Position numbers and translations under genes: made by a program | Shown here: one piece after another, positions 44,874 to 55,400 of the stretch | Position numbering within the stretch: position 1 is the first letter of the stretch | Layout: the number at the start of each line of letters is the position of its first letter | Source: Clostridia bacterium | GTDB taxonomy: Bacteria; Bacillota; Clostridia; Christensenellales; DTU072 | Direction of reading: 5' to 3' | DNA length: 64,000 bases | Assembly (NCBI GenBank): GCA_017403145.1 | Contig: JAFQOO010000003.1 | Coordinates: forward strand, 1-64,000 | Notes under the pieces: model-generated | What the model was told of the DNA's origin: nothing | Seen by the model: the letters and a program-made list of their open reading frames with translations, nothing else | Database searches by the model: none

Positions 44874-47705
44874 ATGCGTAACAACGATATAATCATAAAA
44901 GGTGCAAAGGAAAATAACCTTAAAAATATAGACGTAACCATACCGCGCGATAAGCTCGTGGTTTTCACGGGACTATCGGGAAGCGGTAAGTCTAGCCTTG
45001 CCTTCGATACCATTTTTGCAGAAGGTCAAAGGCGCTATATGGAAAGTCTATCGAGTTACGCAAGAATGTTCCTTGGTCAAATGGAAAAGCCCAGCGTGGA
45101 ATCCATAGAGGGACTTTCCCCTGCAATATCCATCGACCAAAAAACCACTTCGAAAAACCCTCGTTCAACGGTTGGTACCGTAACCGAAATACACGACTAT
45201 CTACGTTTGCTATACGCTAGAACGGGCGTTCCCCATTGTCCCAAGTGTGGTAAGGAAATCAAGAGCGTATCCGTCGACCAAATCAACGCCAAGATTATGG
45301 AGTCGGCAAAGGGCAGTAAGGTTATCGTTATGGCGCCCGTTGTTCGTGGAAGAAAGGGCGAGTATCATAAGCAACTCGAAGGTTATAGGAAAATGGGCTT
45401 CGTGCGTGCCAAAATCGATGGCGAGGTACGTTTGCTTGAAGAAGAAATAAAGCTCGATAAACAAATCAAGCATAACATATCGATAATCGTTGACCGCCTT
45501 ATCGTTAAGGACGATATGCTAAGAAGGTTGACGGACTCCGTTGAGCAAGCGATTAAGATTGGCGACGGAATGGTGCTTGTCGATATCGACGGAACCGAGA
45601 GCTTATACTCCACCAAGTATGCCTGCCCCGACTGTGATATTACAATGCCCGAACTATCCCCCAGAATGTTCTCGTTCAACTCACCCTTTGGTGCTTGTCC
45701 CGAATGTTTTGGCTTAGGAATGAAGCACGAGGTAGACCCCTCGCTCGTAGTTAGAGACGATAGCCTAACTCTACGCGAGGGTGCAATTCGCGTGGGCGGA
45801 TGGAACATTATGGATATGGGTAAAATGATGACTCGTCAGGTTGAGGCTCTTTCGCACAAGTACGGATTTAGTATGGACGTGCCTTTTAGAGACCTCTCTC
45901 CCGAAGTTAAAAATATTATCTTTTACGGAACGGGCGAGGACACCATAGAAATGGAGTGGCAAACAAGAAAGTTCAACACCATATATAACGCACCATTCGA
46001 AGGGGTTATAAACAACCTAAACAGACGTTATCGTGAAACCCAATCGGAAGGGGTAAAAAAAGACCTTGATAGATATATGAGTTTTTCGCCCTGTAAATTA
46101 TGTAATGGCAAAAGACTTCGTAAAGAGGTGCTTGGCGTAACCGTGGGCGGACTTAATATTGCCGACCTAAGCGACCTTAGTATTATAAAGCTAGTTAAGT
46201 TTTTCGACGAGCTGGTGCTTGGCGAAAGAGAAAGTATAATTGCCGAACCCATACTAAAAGAGATAAAGGCAAGACTAAACTTCCTAAAGAACGTTGGGCT
46301 TGGATACCTCACTTTGTCTAGAAGCGCGGCAACCCTAAGCGGTGGCGAGTCCCAACGTATTAGGCTTGCAACCCAAATAGGTTCGGGCTTGATGGGAGTG
46401 CTATATATCCTAGACGAGCCCAGTATAGGGCTTCACCAAAGCGACAACAGAAAGTTACTCGACGCCCTTGTGAACTTGCGCAATTTGGGCAACACTCTAA
46501 TAGTCGTAGAGCACGACGAAGATACCATAAGGTGCGCCGACCATATAGTTGATATTGGACCACGCGCGGGCGAAAATGGTGGCGAATTGGTAGCTGAGGG
46601 TACCGTTTCCGACATAATTGCTTGTCCCAATTCCATTACGGGTGATTACCTTGCAGGTAGAAGACAAATAAAAGTTCCGTCTTCGCGAAGAGCGGGCACG
46701 GGAGAATTTCTAACTGTAAAAGGAGCTAGACAAAACAACCTCAAGAATATAAACGTATCCTTCCCCGCCGGTAAAATCACCGCGGTTACAGGTGTATCAG
46801 GTAGTGGTAAGTCCAGCTTGGTTAACGGCATATTGTATCCTCGCCTTGCAAACGCACTAAATGGCGCCGAGCAATACGAGAGCAAAAACTTTGACGAAAT
46901 TTTGGGAGTGGAGCATTTTGATAAGGTAATACAAATCGACCAATCTCCCATAGGACGTACTCCTCGCTCCAACCCTGCAACCTATACCGACGTGTTTACG
47001 CCCATTAGAAACTTGTTTGCACAAACTCCCGATGCAAAGGCTAGGGGCTACAACTCGTCTAGATTTTCTTTTAACGTTGCTGGCGGTAGATGTGAAAGCT
47101 GTAAGGGCGATGGTATTCTAAAAATCGAAATGCACTTCCTTCCCGACGTATACGTTCCTTGCGAGGTATGTAATGGTAAGCGCTATACCCAAGAAACCTT
47201 GGAGGTAAAGTATAAGGGCAAATCAATCTTCGACGTTTTGGATATGACGGTGGATACCGCTTGCGAGTTCTTCAAAAATATTCCTACCATATATCCCAAG
47301 CTAAAGTGCTTGCAAGACGTTGGTCTGGGATATATCAAGCTAGGACAACCCTCGACAACGCTAAGTGGTGGCGAGGCACAACGCGTTAAGCTTGCAACCG
47401 AGCTTTCCAAACGCAACACCGGCAAAACGGTATATATCCTTGACGAGCCTACCACGGGACTGCATATGTACGACGTGGAAAAGCTTATATCCATTCTAGA
47501 CCGCCTCGCCGACAATGGCAATACGATAATCGTAATAGAGCATAATATGGATATCATAAAGGTAGCCGACCACGTTATAGACCTTGGTCCTAACGGAGGC
47601 GACGATGGTGGACAAGTGATAGCCGAGGGTACTCCAGAACAAGTTGCTCTCGTTGAGGAAAGTAAGACGGGACGTTTCCTAAAAGAGATACTCGACGTTA
47701 AGTAA
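44874..47705 (+). CDS. uvrA: Excinuclease ABC subunit A
   Basis: This 943-residue UvrA has two ABC ATPase units. The first Walker A is [12 protein letters not shown] (about 32-43) and the second [11 protein letters not shown] (about 640), with LSGGESQR and LSGGEAQR signatures. The zinc modules CPKCGKE/CPDC...CPEC and CESCKGDG...CEVCNGK are intact. It finds DNA lesions and loads UvrB. It is co-transcribed with uvrB, with a terminator 25 nt after the stop. Confidence 0.97.
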   Translation: MRNNDIIIKGAKENNLKNIDVTIPRDKLVVFTGLSGSGKSSLAFDTIFAEGQRRYMESLSSYARMFLGQMEKPSVESIEGLSPAISIDQKTTSKNPRSTVGTVTEIHDYLRLLYARTGVPHCPKCGKEIKSVSVDQINAKIMESAKGSKVIVMAPVVRGRKGEYHKQLEGYRKMGFVRAKIDGEVRLLEEEIKLDKQIKHNISIIVDRLIVKDDMLRRLTDSVEQAIKIGDGMVLVDIDGTESLYSTKYACPDCDITMPELSPRMFSFNSPFGACPECFGLGMKHEVDPSLVVRDDSLTLREGAIRVGGWNIMDMGKMMTRQVEALSHKYGFSMDVPFRDLSPEVKNIIFYGTGEDTIEMEWQTRKFNTIYNAPFEGVINNLNRRYRETQSEGVKKDLDRYMSFSPCKLCNGKRLRKEVLGVTVGGLNIADLSDLSIIKLVKFFDELVLGERESIIAEPILKEIKARLNFLKNVGLGYLTLSRSAATLSGGESQRIRLATQIGSGLMGVLYILDEPSIGLHQSDNRKLLDALVNLRNLGNTLIVVEHDEDTIRCADHIVDIGPRAGENGGELVAEGTVSDIIACPNSITGDYLAGRRQIKVPSSRRAGTGEFLTVKGARQNNLKNINVSFPAGKITAVTGVSGSGKSSLVNGILYPRLANALNGAEQYESKNFDEILGVEHFDKVIQIDQSPIGRTPRSNPATYTDVFTPIRNLFAQTPDAKARGYNSSRFSFNVAGGRCESCKGDGILKIEMHFLPDVYVPCEVCNGKRYTQETLEVKYKGKSIFDVLDMTVDTACEFFKNIPTIYPKLKCLQDVGLGYIKLGQPSTTLSGGEAQRVKLATELSKRNTGKTVYILDEPTTGLHMYDVEKLISILDRLADNGNTIIVIEHNMDIIKVADHVIDLGPNGGDDGGQVIAEGTPEQVALVEESKTGRFLKEILDVK

Positions 47706-47730
47706 AATACTCTAAGTTAAATGATAACTA

Positions 47731-47757
47731 TGGCACTCGCAAGAGTGCCTTTTTTTG
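47731..47757 (+). terminator. Intrinsic terminator after uvrA
   Basis: GGCACTC-GCAA-GAGTGCC followed by eight Ts. Confidence 0.9.
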
Positions 47758-47793
47758 TATTAAAAGATTATAAATACACAACCTAATCTTATT

Positions 47794-48465
47794 ATGATTA
47801 CGGTATTTATTCGCACCATTATAATTTACGTCTTTCTCGTTATAGGAATGCGACTTATGGGCAAGCGCACCATAGGGGAATTGCAACCCTTCGAATTTAC
47901 CATAACGCTTGCTATTGCCGACCTTGCTTGTATGCCTATGCAAGATATCTCGGTTCCCATAGTCTACGGATTGGTTCCCTTATTCGTGATGTTCTTGCTA
48001 CACTACTTTATTACAATTCTTACCTCGAAATCGATAAAATTCCGTCGTTTTATAAACGGAAAGCCCGTTATTGTTATAAACGAAAATGGACTTGATTACG
48101 AGGCTCTAAGGAGCTTGAACGTGGACGTTAACGACGTATTGGAGAGCCTTAGGTCTCAACAATTTTTCTCTCCTGAACAAGTAAAATACGCGGTGTACGA
48201 AACCAATGGCAACCTATCAATTTTAGAGCGCGAGGATGCAAAAGAGCCTAGCGGAATACCTATAACCGTAATCGTAGAGGGTAGGCTTATGGAGTGCAAT
48301 ATAGGTTACACTAAATACGATAAGCAACGAATATTAAATTACGTTAAAAATAAAAATATCTCACTAAAAGAGGTGTTGTTAATGACGATAGACGGCACCC
48401 ACGTATTTTTACAGCCCAAGAAAAAGGCGTATATAAGCGAAGAGTGGGAGGCCTTGAATGACTAA
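47794..48465 (+). CDS. YetF/DUF421 family membrane protein
   Basis: This 223-residue protein has three N-terminal membrane helices (VFIRTIIIYVFLVIGMRLMG at the start) and a cytoplasmic DUF421 domain with the GKPVIVINENGL and LRSQQFFSPEQVKYAVYETNG motifs. In Bacilli and Clostridia these proteins are linked to sporulation and spore-membrane properties, though the activity is not settled. No Shine-Dalgarno is evident. It overlaps the next gene by 8 nt; the YetF-DUF4363 pair is a recurring clostridial unit. Confidence 0.85.
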   Translation: MITVFIRTIIIYVFLVIGMRLMGKRTIGELQPFEFTITLAIADLACMPMQDISVPIVYGLVPLFVMFLLHYFITILTSKSIKFRRFINGKPVIVINENGLDYEALRSLNVDVNDVLESLRSQQFFSPEQVKYAVYETNGNLSILEREDAKEPSGIPITVIVEGRLMECNIGYTKYDKQRILNYVKNKNISLKEVLLMTIDGTHVFLQPKKKAYISEEWEALND

Positions 48466-48835
48466 AAAGAAATTGACTCTTGCACTTGTGGTGCTGGCTA
48501 TAATATTGGGACTTGGTATAGTGGAGCAAGTTTTTATCCACAAGACCTTCGAGGAATTTTCCAGAAGGTTGGAAAGCTTTATAGTTGAAGAGGACGAAAC
48601 CTACGATTATAATGCCATTGTCGAAACGCAAAAGTGGTGGGAAAAGAAGGTCAAATATTTGGAACTTTTTTTACCACACGTGCAACTAATAGATATAACG
48701 ATTACCTATGGTGAACTAGTCGGTGCGGTGGCAGCCGAAGACTACGATAGTGCCCAAGCATTGTTAAATAGAATACAACGTACTGCCGAGGCTTTTGAAA
48801 ACACCTATGGAGTAAGGATAGGTAACATAATTTAA
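48458..48835 (+). CDS. DUF4363 family protein
   Basis: The 125-residue protein has an N-terminal membrane helix (about 5-24) and an alpha-helical extracytoplasmic part containing KWWEKKVKYLELFLPH and a GELVGAVAAEDYDSAQ helix, the DUF4363 pattern. It is translated with the YetF-like protein and is probably its partner. Function is unknown. Confidence 0.8.
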   Translation: MTKKKLTLALVVLAIILGLGIVEQVFIHKTFEEFSRRLESFIVEEDETYDYNAIVETQKWWEKKVKYLELFLPHVQLIDITITYGELVGAVAAEDYDSAQALLNRIQRTAEAFENTYGVRIGNII

Positions 48836-48848
48836 TAAATGTTAAAAG

Positions 48849-48876
48849 TAGGGGGCTATTTCTAGCCCCCCGTTTC
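48849..48876. terminator. Hairpin terminator between DUF4363 and the collagen-like gene
   Basis: GGGGGCTA-TTTC-TAGCCCCC is an 8-bp GC-rich stem placed between converging genes. The T-tracts are short on both sides, so strength is moderate. Confidence 0.7.
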
Positions 48877-48886
48877 GTAGCCTAGT

Positions 48887-49759
48887 TTATTGAAGCTTTA
48901 CAACGCTAAGCCCTGCGTTAGTAACGTTAATTGCATTTTCGGTGGTGTTGATAATCGATATTGCGGTTGCTTCGGTTAGCGTTAAAACAAGTGTTTTCGA
49001 AAGATTGTTTAGCTCTCCGGCTTGCGCGGTAGTTAGCAATTCTTCGCTCGTTAACGCTACTCCGTTTAAACCTAGTGCAAGCCTTAGTATAGTTGCGGTA
49101 TCGCTACTAATTGTTGCAGAATAGGATACCAAATAGGTGCCAGCGGGAACATTAACTGCGTTATCGCTAACACTCATAACGGTAGGATTGGTGCTTTGGG
49201 AGAATGCTATCGGTATGGTTGCTTGGGCATCTACACCATTTGCTCCGCCATAGGCGTAGATACCGTCGTCTAGTCCGCTTTCACCTTGCGGTCCTTGTGG
49301 ACCGACGGGACCTGCGGGGCCTTGTGGCCCTTGTGCGCCCGTAGCTCCTGTTGCGCCCGTGGCACCGGTTGCTCCTGTTGGACCTATAGGACCTTGTGGA
49401 CCAACGGGACCGACTTCGCCTTGTGGTCCTTGTGGGCCGATGGGACCTTGTGGACCGATAGGACCTTGAGCACCCGTTTCACCTTGTGGACCTTGAGCTC
49501 CTGTCGCGCCGGTTGCGCCAGGAGCACCTGTAGCACCCGTTAATCCAATGGGACCTTGTGGACCTGCGGGACCCGTATCGCCTACCGGACCTTGTGGACC
49601 AATGGGACCTTGTGGTCCCGATATGCCTTGTGGGCCTTGCGGACCTTGAGGACCGCGGGGACCTCTGCAATAAATTAGGTTATCTTCGTTGTTACAAGAA
49701 GAAAGCCCACGTGAACAACAACGTGAGCGATTTTGATTATTGTTATTGAAGCAATTCAT
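48887..49759 (-). CDS. Collagen-like surface protein (BclA type)
   Basis: In this 290-residue protein, an Asn/Cys-rich head (1-31; CCSRG, SCNNED) has no signal peptide. About 43 Gly-X-Y triplets follow (33-163, mainly GPQ, GPI, GAT). The ~125-residue C-terminal domain is of the BclA/TNF-like beta-sandwich kind ([29 protein letters not shown]). Such proteins form trimeric hairs on the exosporium of spores. Absence of a signal peptide fits mother-cell synthesis. AAGGAGGT precedes the ATG, and a CATAGGCTA box (CATANNNTA pattern of sigma-E/K) lies about 30 nt upstream, without a clear -35. Confidence 0.85.
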   Translation of the reverse strand: MNCFNNNNQNRSRCCSRGLSSCNNEDNLIYCRGPRGPQGPQGPQGISGPQGPIGPQGPVGDTGPAGPQGPIGLTGATGAPGATGATGAQGPQGETGAQGPIGPQGPIGPQGPQGEVGPVGPQGPIGPTGATGATGATGATGAQGPQGPAGPVGPQGPQGESGLDDGIYAYGGANGVDAQATIPIAFSQSTNPTVMSVSDNAVNVPAGTYLVSYSATISSDTATILRLALGLNGVALTSEELLTTAQAGELNNLSKTLVLTLTEATAISIINTTENAINVTNAGLSVVKLQ

Positions 49760-49888
49760 TCTAACCTCCTTATATGTAGCCTATGCTCACTACATACTAT
49801 GCGAAGGTTTAAAAAAGGTTGCTAACTATTTACTTCTATATTTATTAAATATTTCTTCGCGGATTTCTTTCAACGATTTATTGGTCGT

Positions 49889-50563
49889 TTAATTATCGGT
49901 CGTTTGATTATCGGTCGTTTGGTCGTCGGTTGTAACCATATCCGTCGTTACGTTTTCCGCGCTCGTATTTTCTTCTAGGGAACCGCTATTATCTATAACC
50001 TTTTTCGTAGCGCGCTTGGTATCCGCATCCCATTTGTTGAATACGAATTTTTTGAGCGGGAAATATAGTACGTAGGTTATAGCTATATTGATAGCAATAT
50101 TGATTGCTTGGAAGGGGGCTCTGCCTACTAGGTATACGATAAATGATTTTTTACCTTGTGCGTAGTAGAACCATAGTCCAAAGGTGTTTAGTCCCAGCGT
50201 GCAAACAATAAAAATTAGTACGTATCCTATTATTATTTTAACGTATTCGTTTAGCTTTGGAATTTTGAAAGCCAAGCCCGATAGCACGCCTATGAGTGCG
50301 CTCGCTATCATAATGAACGGGTTAAATGGACCTTTGGGGGCGACTAGGCAACCTATCAAATCGCCAAGTAGCGCTACAAGTCCACCCGAAACGGGCCCGA
50401 AGAAAATGCCTGCAAGCGAGCATATAACGTAGTTAAAGGAAATGGAGTTGGCACCGCTGTTTACGGTAACGGAAAAGCAGTTGGTTACGACTGCAATCGC
50501 TGTCATAACGCCAAGATAGGCGATGCGCTTGGGTGAAAAATAAGCCTTTACTTTCTTATTCAT
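49889..50563 (-). CDS. folT: ECF transporter folate-binding (S) component FolT
   Basis: The 224-residue protein has about six membrane helices and the S-component motifs RIAYLGVMTAIAVVTN and FGPVSGGLVALLGDLIGCLVAPKGPFNPF. Assignment to folate rests on the THF riboswitch directly upstream, not on the protein alone. The start is ATG 50563 behind AAAGGAG; a longer in-frame GTG start would lie inside the riboswitch. The C-terminus carries an odd Thr/Asp-rich tail made by a tandem ~15-bp repeat (49885-49925). Confidence 0.86.
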   Translation of the reverse strand: MNKKVKAYFSPKRIAYLGVMTAIAVVTNCFSVTVNSGANSISFNYVICSLAGIFFGPVSGGLVALLGDLIGCLVAPKGPFNPFIMIASALIGVLSGLAFKIPKLNEYVKIIIGYVLIFIVCTLGLNTFGLWFYYAQGKKSFIVYLVGRAPFQAINIAINIAITYVLYFPLKKFVFNKWDADTKRATKKVIDNSGSLEENTSAENVTTDMVTTDDQTTDNQTTDN

Positions 50564-50570
50564 AAAAAAA

Positions 50571-50607
50571 GTCTCCTTTGCAGAAGACAACCGGTACAAT
50601 AGGCTTT
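50571..50607 (-). promoter_or_regulatory. folT expression platform: hairpin holding the Shine-Dalgarno
   Basis: On the minus strand GTCTTC pairs with GGAGAC, burying the AAGGAG of folT, and seven Ts follow. The hairpin could block translation, end transcription, or both, when folate binds the upstream aptamer. Confidence 0.6.
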
Positions 50608-50698
50608 GCAACGGACGCGACACGTTATCGCAGATTTTTCTTTCGTCCACAAACGACATCCCATTTTGTGGCACTTAACGCAACGTGTCTACTCTGCG
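50608..50698 (-). ncRNA. Tetrahydrofolate (THF-I) riboswitch aptamer
   Basis: The minus strand reads GCAGAGTAGA, then GCGTTAAGTG, an arm (CCACAAA/TTTGTGG) flanking GGGATGTCG, and a closing GTCCGTTGC. These conserved blocks and their order match the folT/THF riboswitch known from clostridia. GCAG and TTGC form P1. Transcription should start at the first base of the aptamer. Confidence 0.9.
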
Positions 50699-50704
50699 TT
50701 TTTT

Positions 50705-50733
50705 ATTATAGCATAAGGCTAATATGAATGCAA
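50705..50733 (-). promoter_or_regulatory. Sigma-A promoter of folT
   Basis: Minus strand TTGCAT (50733-50728), 17 nt, TATAAT (50710-50705). The expected start is about 50698, the riboswitch 5' end. Confidence 0.78.
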
Positions 50734-50738
50734 TACTA

Positions 50739-52244
50739 CTATGCACAATTTTTTATTTTCTTTTTTCGTAACAAGGCTTTTAGGTCGATTAAACCTAAAA
50801 AATAAGCTAGTACGAAGTAGGCTATAAAGGATATTCCAGCGGAAAAAATAAGCGCGAAAACACCGTTTATTCTACTCAAAATTCCTTCTGTAAAGTGTGC
50901 AAGGCTTGTACACGAAAATGAGAGTATAATAACCATTATAATAGGTTTTAGGATACCTAAACTGCTTTTTATATGCTTTCTTAGGAAATAGGAATTTCCA
51001 AGAACAACCGTACCTAGAAAGAGCAAATCGCTAACAATCACGCTATCCACTCCAAGGTGCTTTGGAAGGAACACCGAGGCGACTAGCATAAGGGCGGTGC
51101 CGAGAGCATAGGTTATAAAATTTTCCTTTTCCTTACCAATGGAATTCATACTGCTTGCAAGAATATGGTTGATTGGCATAAGGAGTAGCACGATACTTGC
51201 CTTTTCGAGATAAATTCCCGAGGGAATATCGTTATACAAAAATGCGGTTAGCTCTCTACCGAGCGCCATATATACCACCATAAAGCCACCGCTGATGATA
51301 AGCGAAGCCGATATACCGCCCGATATTTGTTTTTTGAGCTCGCCCACCTCGGCTTTAGCGTTGCTTGCGCTCATTTCGGGAATAAGCACTATTGCGAGCG
51401 AGGTTATTATCGCGTTCGGTGCAAAAAGCAGGGGATTTGCCATACCCGATATTCTTCCTACGCTTGCAGTTGCCTCGGCAATCGTCATTCCACCCGCGAT
51501 TAGTCCCGATGGTATAATTAGCGCAACCGCGGTACCTGCAAAGGAGCCGAATATTTTCATTATCGTTAAAGGGGTTGCAGGCTTTAGAATTTCCATAAAG
51601 GAACCGCACCTTGTGAAACGTCCGTTGCGACGTAGGAACATTACGATTATTACCACCATAACGAGTAGGTCGCTTATTAAAAAGGCGAGGGCTACCCCTT
51701 TATCACCGCTAAGACCGTGAATTAAGCCCGAAACGAACAAAAAAGTGAAGATAATCCTCAAAATTTCTTCGATAAACTCGCTCAAGCTAAAGTCGAAAAA
51801 GTGCTTGTTTCCCCAAAACCAACCGCGAATTATTATATAAAACGTGGTGGAAATGAGGGCGGGAAGCATAATTTTTAGTAGGGGAATAGCACGTTCGTCG
51901 CTAATTATAAAGCCCATATAAGGGAGTGCCAGATAGGCGACTAGTATACATACTAAACTCGCACCCACGCCGATTATCAGCGAGGTGGAAAGCAGTTTTA
52001 GACCGCTATCTCCCGTCGAGGTAACGTTCATTTCGGCTATTTTTCTGGAAAGCACGGTGGATATTCCGCCCGTTGAAAGGGCGATAAAGAGGAAGAACAC
52101 CGTTAGTGCCATTTGGTATAGTCCCAAGGTTTCCGCACCGAGCGTGCGAGAGAGGTATATTTTGAATACGAAGGCTAGGCTTCTGGTTAAAATCGAAAAG
52201 CCGGTTACGGTAAGTAGTGATTTTAAAAGGTTGCTTTTGGACAT
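50739..52244 (-). CDS. MATE-like polysaccharide/lipid flippase, SpoVB-like
   Basis: This 501-residue protein has 12-14 membrane helices and the MurJ/SpoVB start pattern (TGFSILTRSLAFVFKIYLSRTLGAETLGLYQMA). It belongs to the oligosaccharidyl-lipid flippase family; SpoVB acts in spore cortex formation, MurJ in lipid II flipping. ATG 52244 fits the family N-terminus but has no Shine-Dalgarno. The frame is open to a GTG at 52322 behind GGAG, so a 26-residue extension is possible. CATAAAAT just upstream resembles a sigma-E -10. Confidence 0.8.
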   Translation of the reverse strand: MSKSNLLKSLLTVTGFSILTRSLAFVFKIYLSRTLGAETLGLYQMALTVFFLFIALSTGGISTVLSRKIAEMNVTSTGDSGLKLLSTSLIIGVGASLVCILVAYLALPYMGFIISDERAIPLLKIMLPALISTTFYIIIRGWFWGNKHFFDFSLSEFIEEILRIIFTFLFVSGLIHGLSGDKGVALAFLISDLLVMVVIIVMFLRRNGRFTRCGSFMEILKPATPLTIMKIFGSFAGTAVALIIPSGLIAGGMTIAEATASVGRISGMANPLLFAPNAIITSLAIVLIPEMSASNAKAEVGELKKQISGGISASLIISGGFMVVYMALGRELTAFLYNDIPSGIYLEKASIVLLLMPINHILASSMNSIGKEKENFITYALGTALMLVASVFLPKHLGVDSVIVSDLLFLGTVVLGNSYFLRKHIKSSLGILKPIIMVIILSFSCTSLAHFTEGILSRINGVFALIFSAGISFIAYFVLAYFLGLIDLKALLRKKKIKNCA

Positions 52245-52439
52245 AATAAATTTTATGCACCGCTCGATTACATAATGAGCGAAAAAAGGGGGAAGTTCAC
52301 CTAGTCTTCTTAAAACTCTCACTCCATTTTGATAATTGCTCGTAAAAAGGGGGCTACTTTCTAAATAAAAAAATAAAAATTATAAAAATGAGAGCCGATT
52401 AGTTGAATTTATTTTTTCGATGTGCTAACATTATTGTAC

Positions 52440-52468
52440 TTGTGTGTAAAAACGCACGCGTGTAAAAT
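52440..52468 (+). promoter_or_regulatory. Promoter of the 1670-residue surface protein
   Basis: TTGTGT (52440-52445), 17 nt, TAAAAT (52463-52468). The spacer contains a small hairpin (GTGTGT...ACGCAC). The leader is about 15 nt with GGTGG. Confidence 0.62.
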
Positions 52469-52489
52469 ATTATTACTTATGGTGGTAAA

Positions 52490-55400
52490 ATGAAAAAATC
52501 CAAAAAACTACTCACACTATTGCTTGCAACTATGCTTGTACTCGCTTTGATGATAGGCGTTGTTGCTTGTAACCCTCCGGAGGACCCCTCCACTGACGAC
52601 GACACCACGACGGAAGAAACTACCACTACCGAAACCTTATTGGTTAACAATGGTAAGTTTGCTACCACTACCGGTGCAACCTACGTTAAGAGTGCATCTA
52701 ACTGGACTCTAACCGCAGGCGCTTGGGCAAAGTCTTCTACCGGCTTGACTACCGGTGTTATAGACCTTTCTAGCGAAGCATTTGCTAACAACAAGGGCGC
52801 TATCGATGCTGATATCGGTACTCCCGGTATTGCTCCCAGCACTCCCAAGACCGACGGCGTATACGACGACACCAACGCTCTAATTATCAATATGAAAGGT
52901 GAAGAAAGCAACGGTTCTATTTTCTATGCTTCTTCTACCGCTAGCGTTAAGAAGGGTACGTATTATAAGCTTACCTTCGACGTTTGGACCGACCTTATCT
53001 TTGACGAGAACGTTGACAACTCCAAGCGCGGTGCAGCTATCGTAGTATCACAAGGAACCAGTGCTTCCAGCGTAGTTGTTGCACAATTTTTGAGCATCAA
53101 CACCAACGAAGAGTGGCAAACCTATAGCGTATATATCGAAGGCTCCAACTTTGAAGATAGAAGCTTTAACGTTCAACTATGGCTTGGTTATGGTCCCGCT
53201 CAAATGAAGGACCTTGTTAACAAGGGCAACACCTCTTACAACAGCACTTATACCGCAAAGGGTGCCGCTATGTTCGATAACGTTATTATGGATACTATCG
53301 AAAAGAGCGAGTATGATAGTGCGTTAGTAAACCAATATAACGCTCTTGCAAGCGCAAGCGAAACCGAACGCACCCAAGAAATGCAAAAGGCATACGGTGT
53401 TGTTAGTGGCAAGAACGTTGTTATCAGTTACGAATATCTAAACAACAACTTTACCGGCGCAACCGGATATTCTACTTCGAATTCACAATCTTCCTACTTT
53501 ACCTCTGCTAAAGTAGGTTCTACCGCAAACTATACCGTTATAACCGGTGAAGATGGTATATCCCAAGACGAAAAGAATAAGTTCCCCACATACGCTGGCA
53601 CGAACGACCCCATCGGTGTGTTCGATATGAGCAAGCTTTACTACAATTACGTTGATAGCCAAGACGCTACCAAGAACGATAACTATGCAAACGCATATGG
53701 TAAAGTAGCAAGCTCCTTTATCCCTCCCGTTGCAAGCGATTTAGGCGTAACCTATAGCCAAGAGAACGGATATCAATTCACCTCTCCTGCAAACGCACTT
53801 GAAAGCCGAGCACTCCTTATTTACCACCAAGAGAATGCTATAAGCGGAGCTGGATTTAAGAGCTCTTTCAATATCCTTATTGAGAACAATAAATATTATG
53901 CAATCAGCGTATGGGTTTATATCTGGGTTCCCGAAGTTAGTGAAGAATCATATTGCGGAACCAAGCCCGTAGCACCCGAAGAAGGCGTAGAAAACTTCGA
54001 AAGCAAGTTGGCTGAATACAACAAGAAGCAAGCCGAGTACGACGTTCTATATAATGAATGGAAAAAGTACGACGCATTTGCAAAGAATGCTAACGGAACC
54101 GACCCCGACCACAGAGCTTATGCAACTTTACGTTTGCAAGGTTCTTCAACCAACGCTAAGCCCGAAGTTCAAAGCGATGGTACTTGGGGCAGTTGGCAAC
54201 AACTCACCCTCAAGGTAAAGGGCAACGAGCTAGCAGATAGAAAGGTTGGCCTAGAGCTTTGGTATGGTGAAGGCGAATGGGGCGAAGATACCCTATATCC
54301 CGGTGGATGTTTCTTTGATAACATCACCATAATGGAATATGATAACGAAACCGATTTGAATAACGCATACAACGATGGCGATATCAAAGAATGGGATAGC
54401 ATAAACGAAGCTGACTATGCAGGCTTTGGCATCAACGGAGCAACCCAAGATTTCGTAGCACTTGGTAACGAAGAGGTTGACGGTTGGTACTATAACGTTG
54501 TTGATACCAACACCTTTGTTGATATGAACTCTGCTGATAGCAACCTTTACGCAGGTATCCTTTCCGGTAGTGCAGTTAAGAATGGTAACGACCTTAGTGG
54601 CGTAAATGCTCTAAAGGGCTTGACCTTCGAAGACAAAGACGTATTGGAGCTTGGCGCCACCACGTTCGACTTTGTAGTTCTAAACAATGCAAAATATACC
54701 GCATCCAAGCTTTTCTATAAGCCCAGCGATAGCGACACCGTATTGAAGACTGCTCCCAACCATTTCTATAGATTATCTATGTGGGTAAAAACCCAAAATC
54801 TAAAGAATGACTCTAACTTTAGCATCTCTCTATACGATGCAGAAAACGATAGCTTGATTAACTCTAGCGCAACCCAAGCATCTCTTGCAGTTAGCGAATG
54901 GACCGAAATCAGCTTTGTTTTACAAGCATCTGCAACCGAAAGCGACGAAATGTATATGGTAGTAGAGTTTGGTAAGGGCGATATCTATACCCCCGCAAGC
55001 CACACTCAAGGCGCAGTTATTATGACTGCTATCACTTGGAAGGAAATCGAATATTCCGAATATAATGCTGCAAGCGGTTCTTATATTAAGAGCTTCGATT
55101 TGAGCGGTTCAACCTCTACCGGTTCCAGCATTACCAACTCCGACTTTAGTGCAGTTGATTCCTCTAACTATGACCTTGACGAAGAAGACGACAAGGTATT
55201 CGACGACAATGGTAAGATAGTAGGCGTTGCTTCTCCCAAGAGCTGGACTATTGCAACCGAAGCATATTTGATTTCCGCTCCCGTTCTATCCGCAAGCGGT
55301 TCCTATATCCAATGGAAAGAAACCGTTAAGGATGCAACCCATTATCATATTTATAATGCAGATAAAGAGCTTGTTAAGGTTCTATCGGTAGCAACCGCAG

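Noticed and set aside
49885..49925. Link between the tandem repeat in the folT 3' end (CGGTCGTTT) and the type b apex of R elements
   Set aside because: The shared word is short and the folT repeat is in coding sequence without pairing partners; chance is the simpler reading.
50564..50674. N-terminal extension of FolT from GTG 50674
   Set aside because: The segment is the THF riboswitch and its platform; the ATG at 50563 has the real Shine-Dalgarno.
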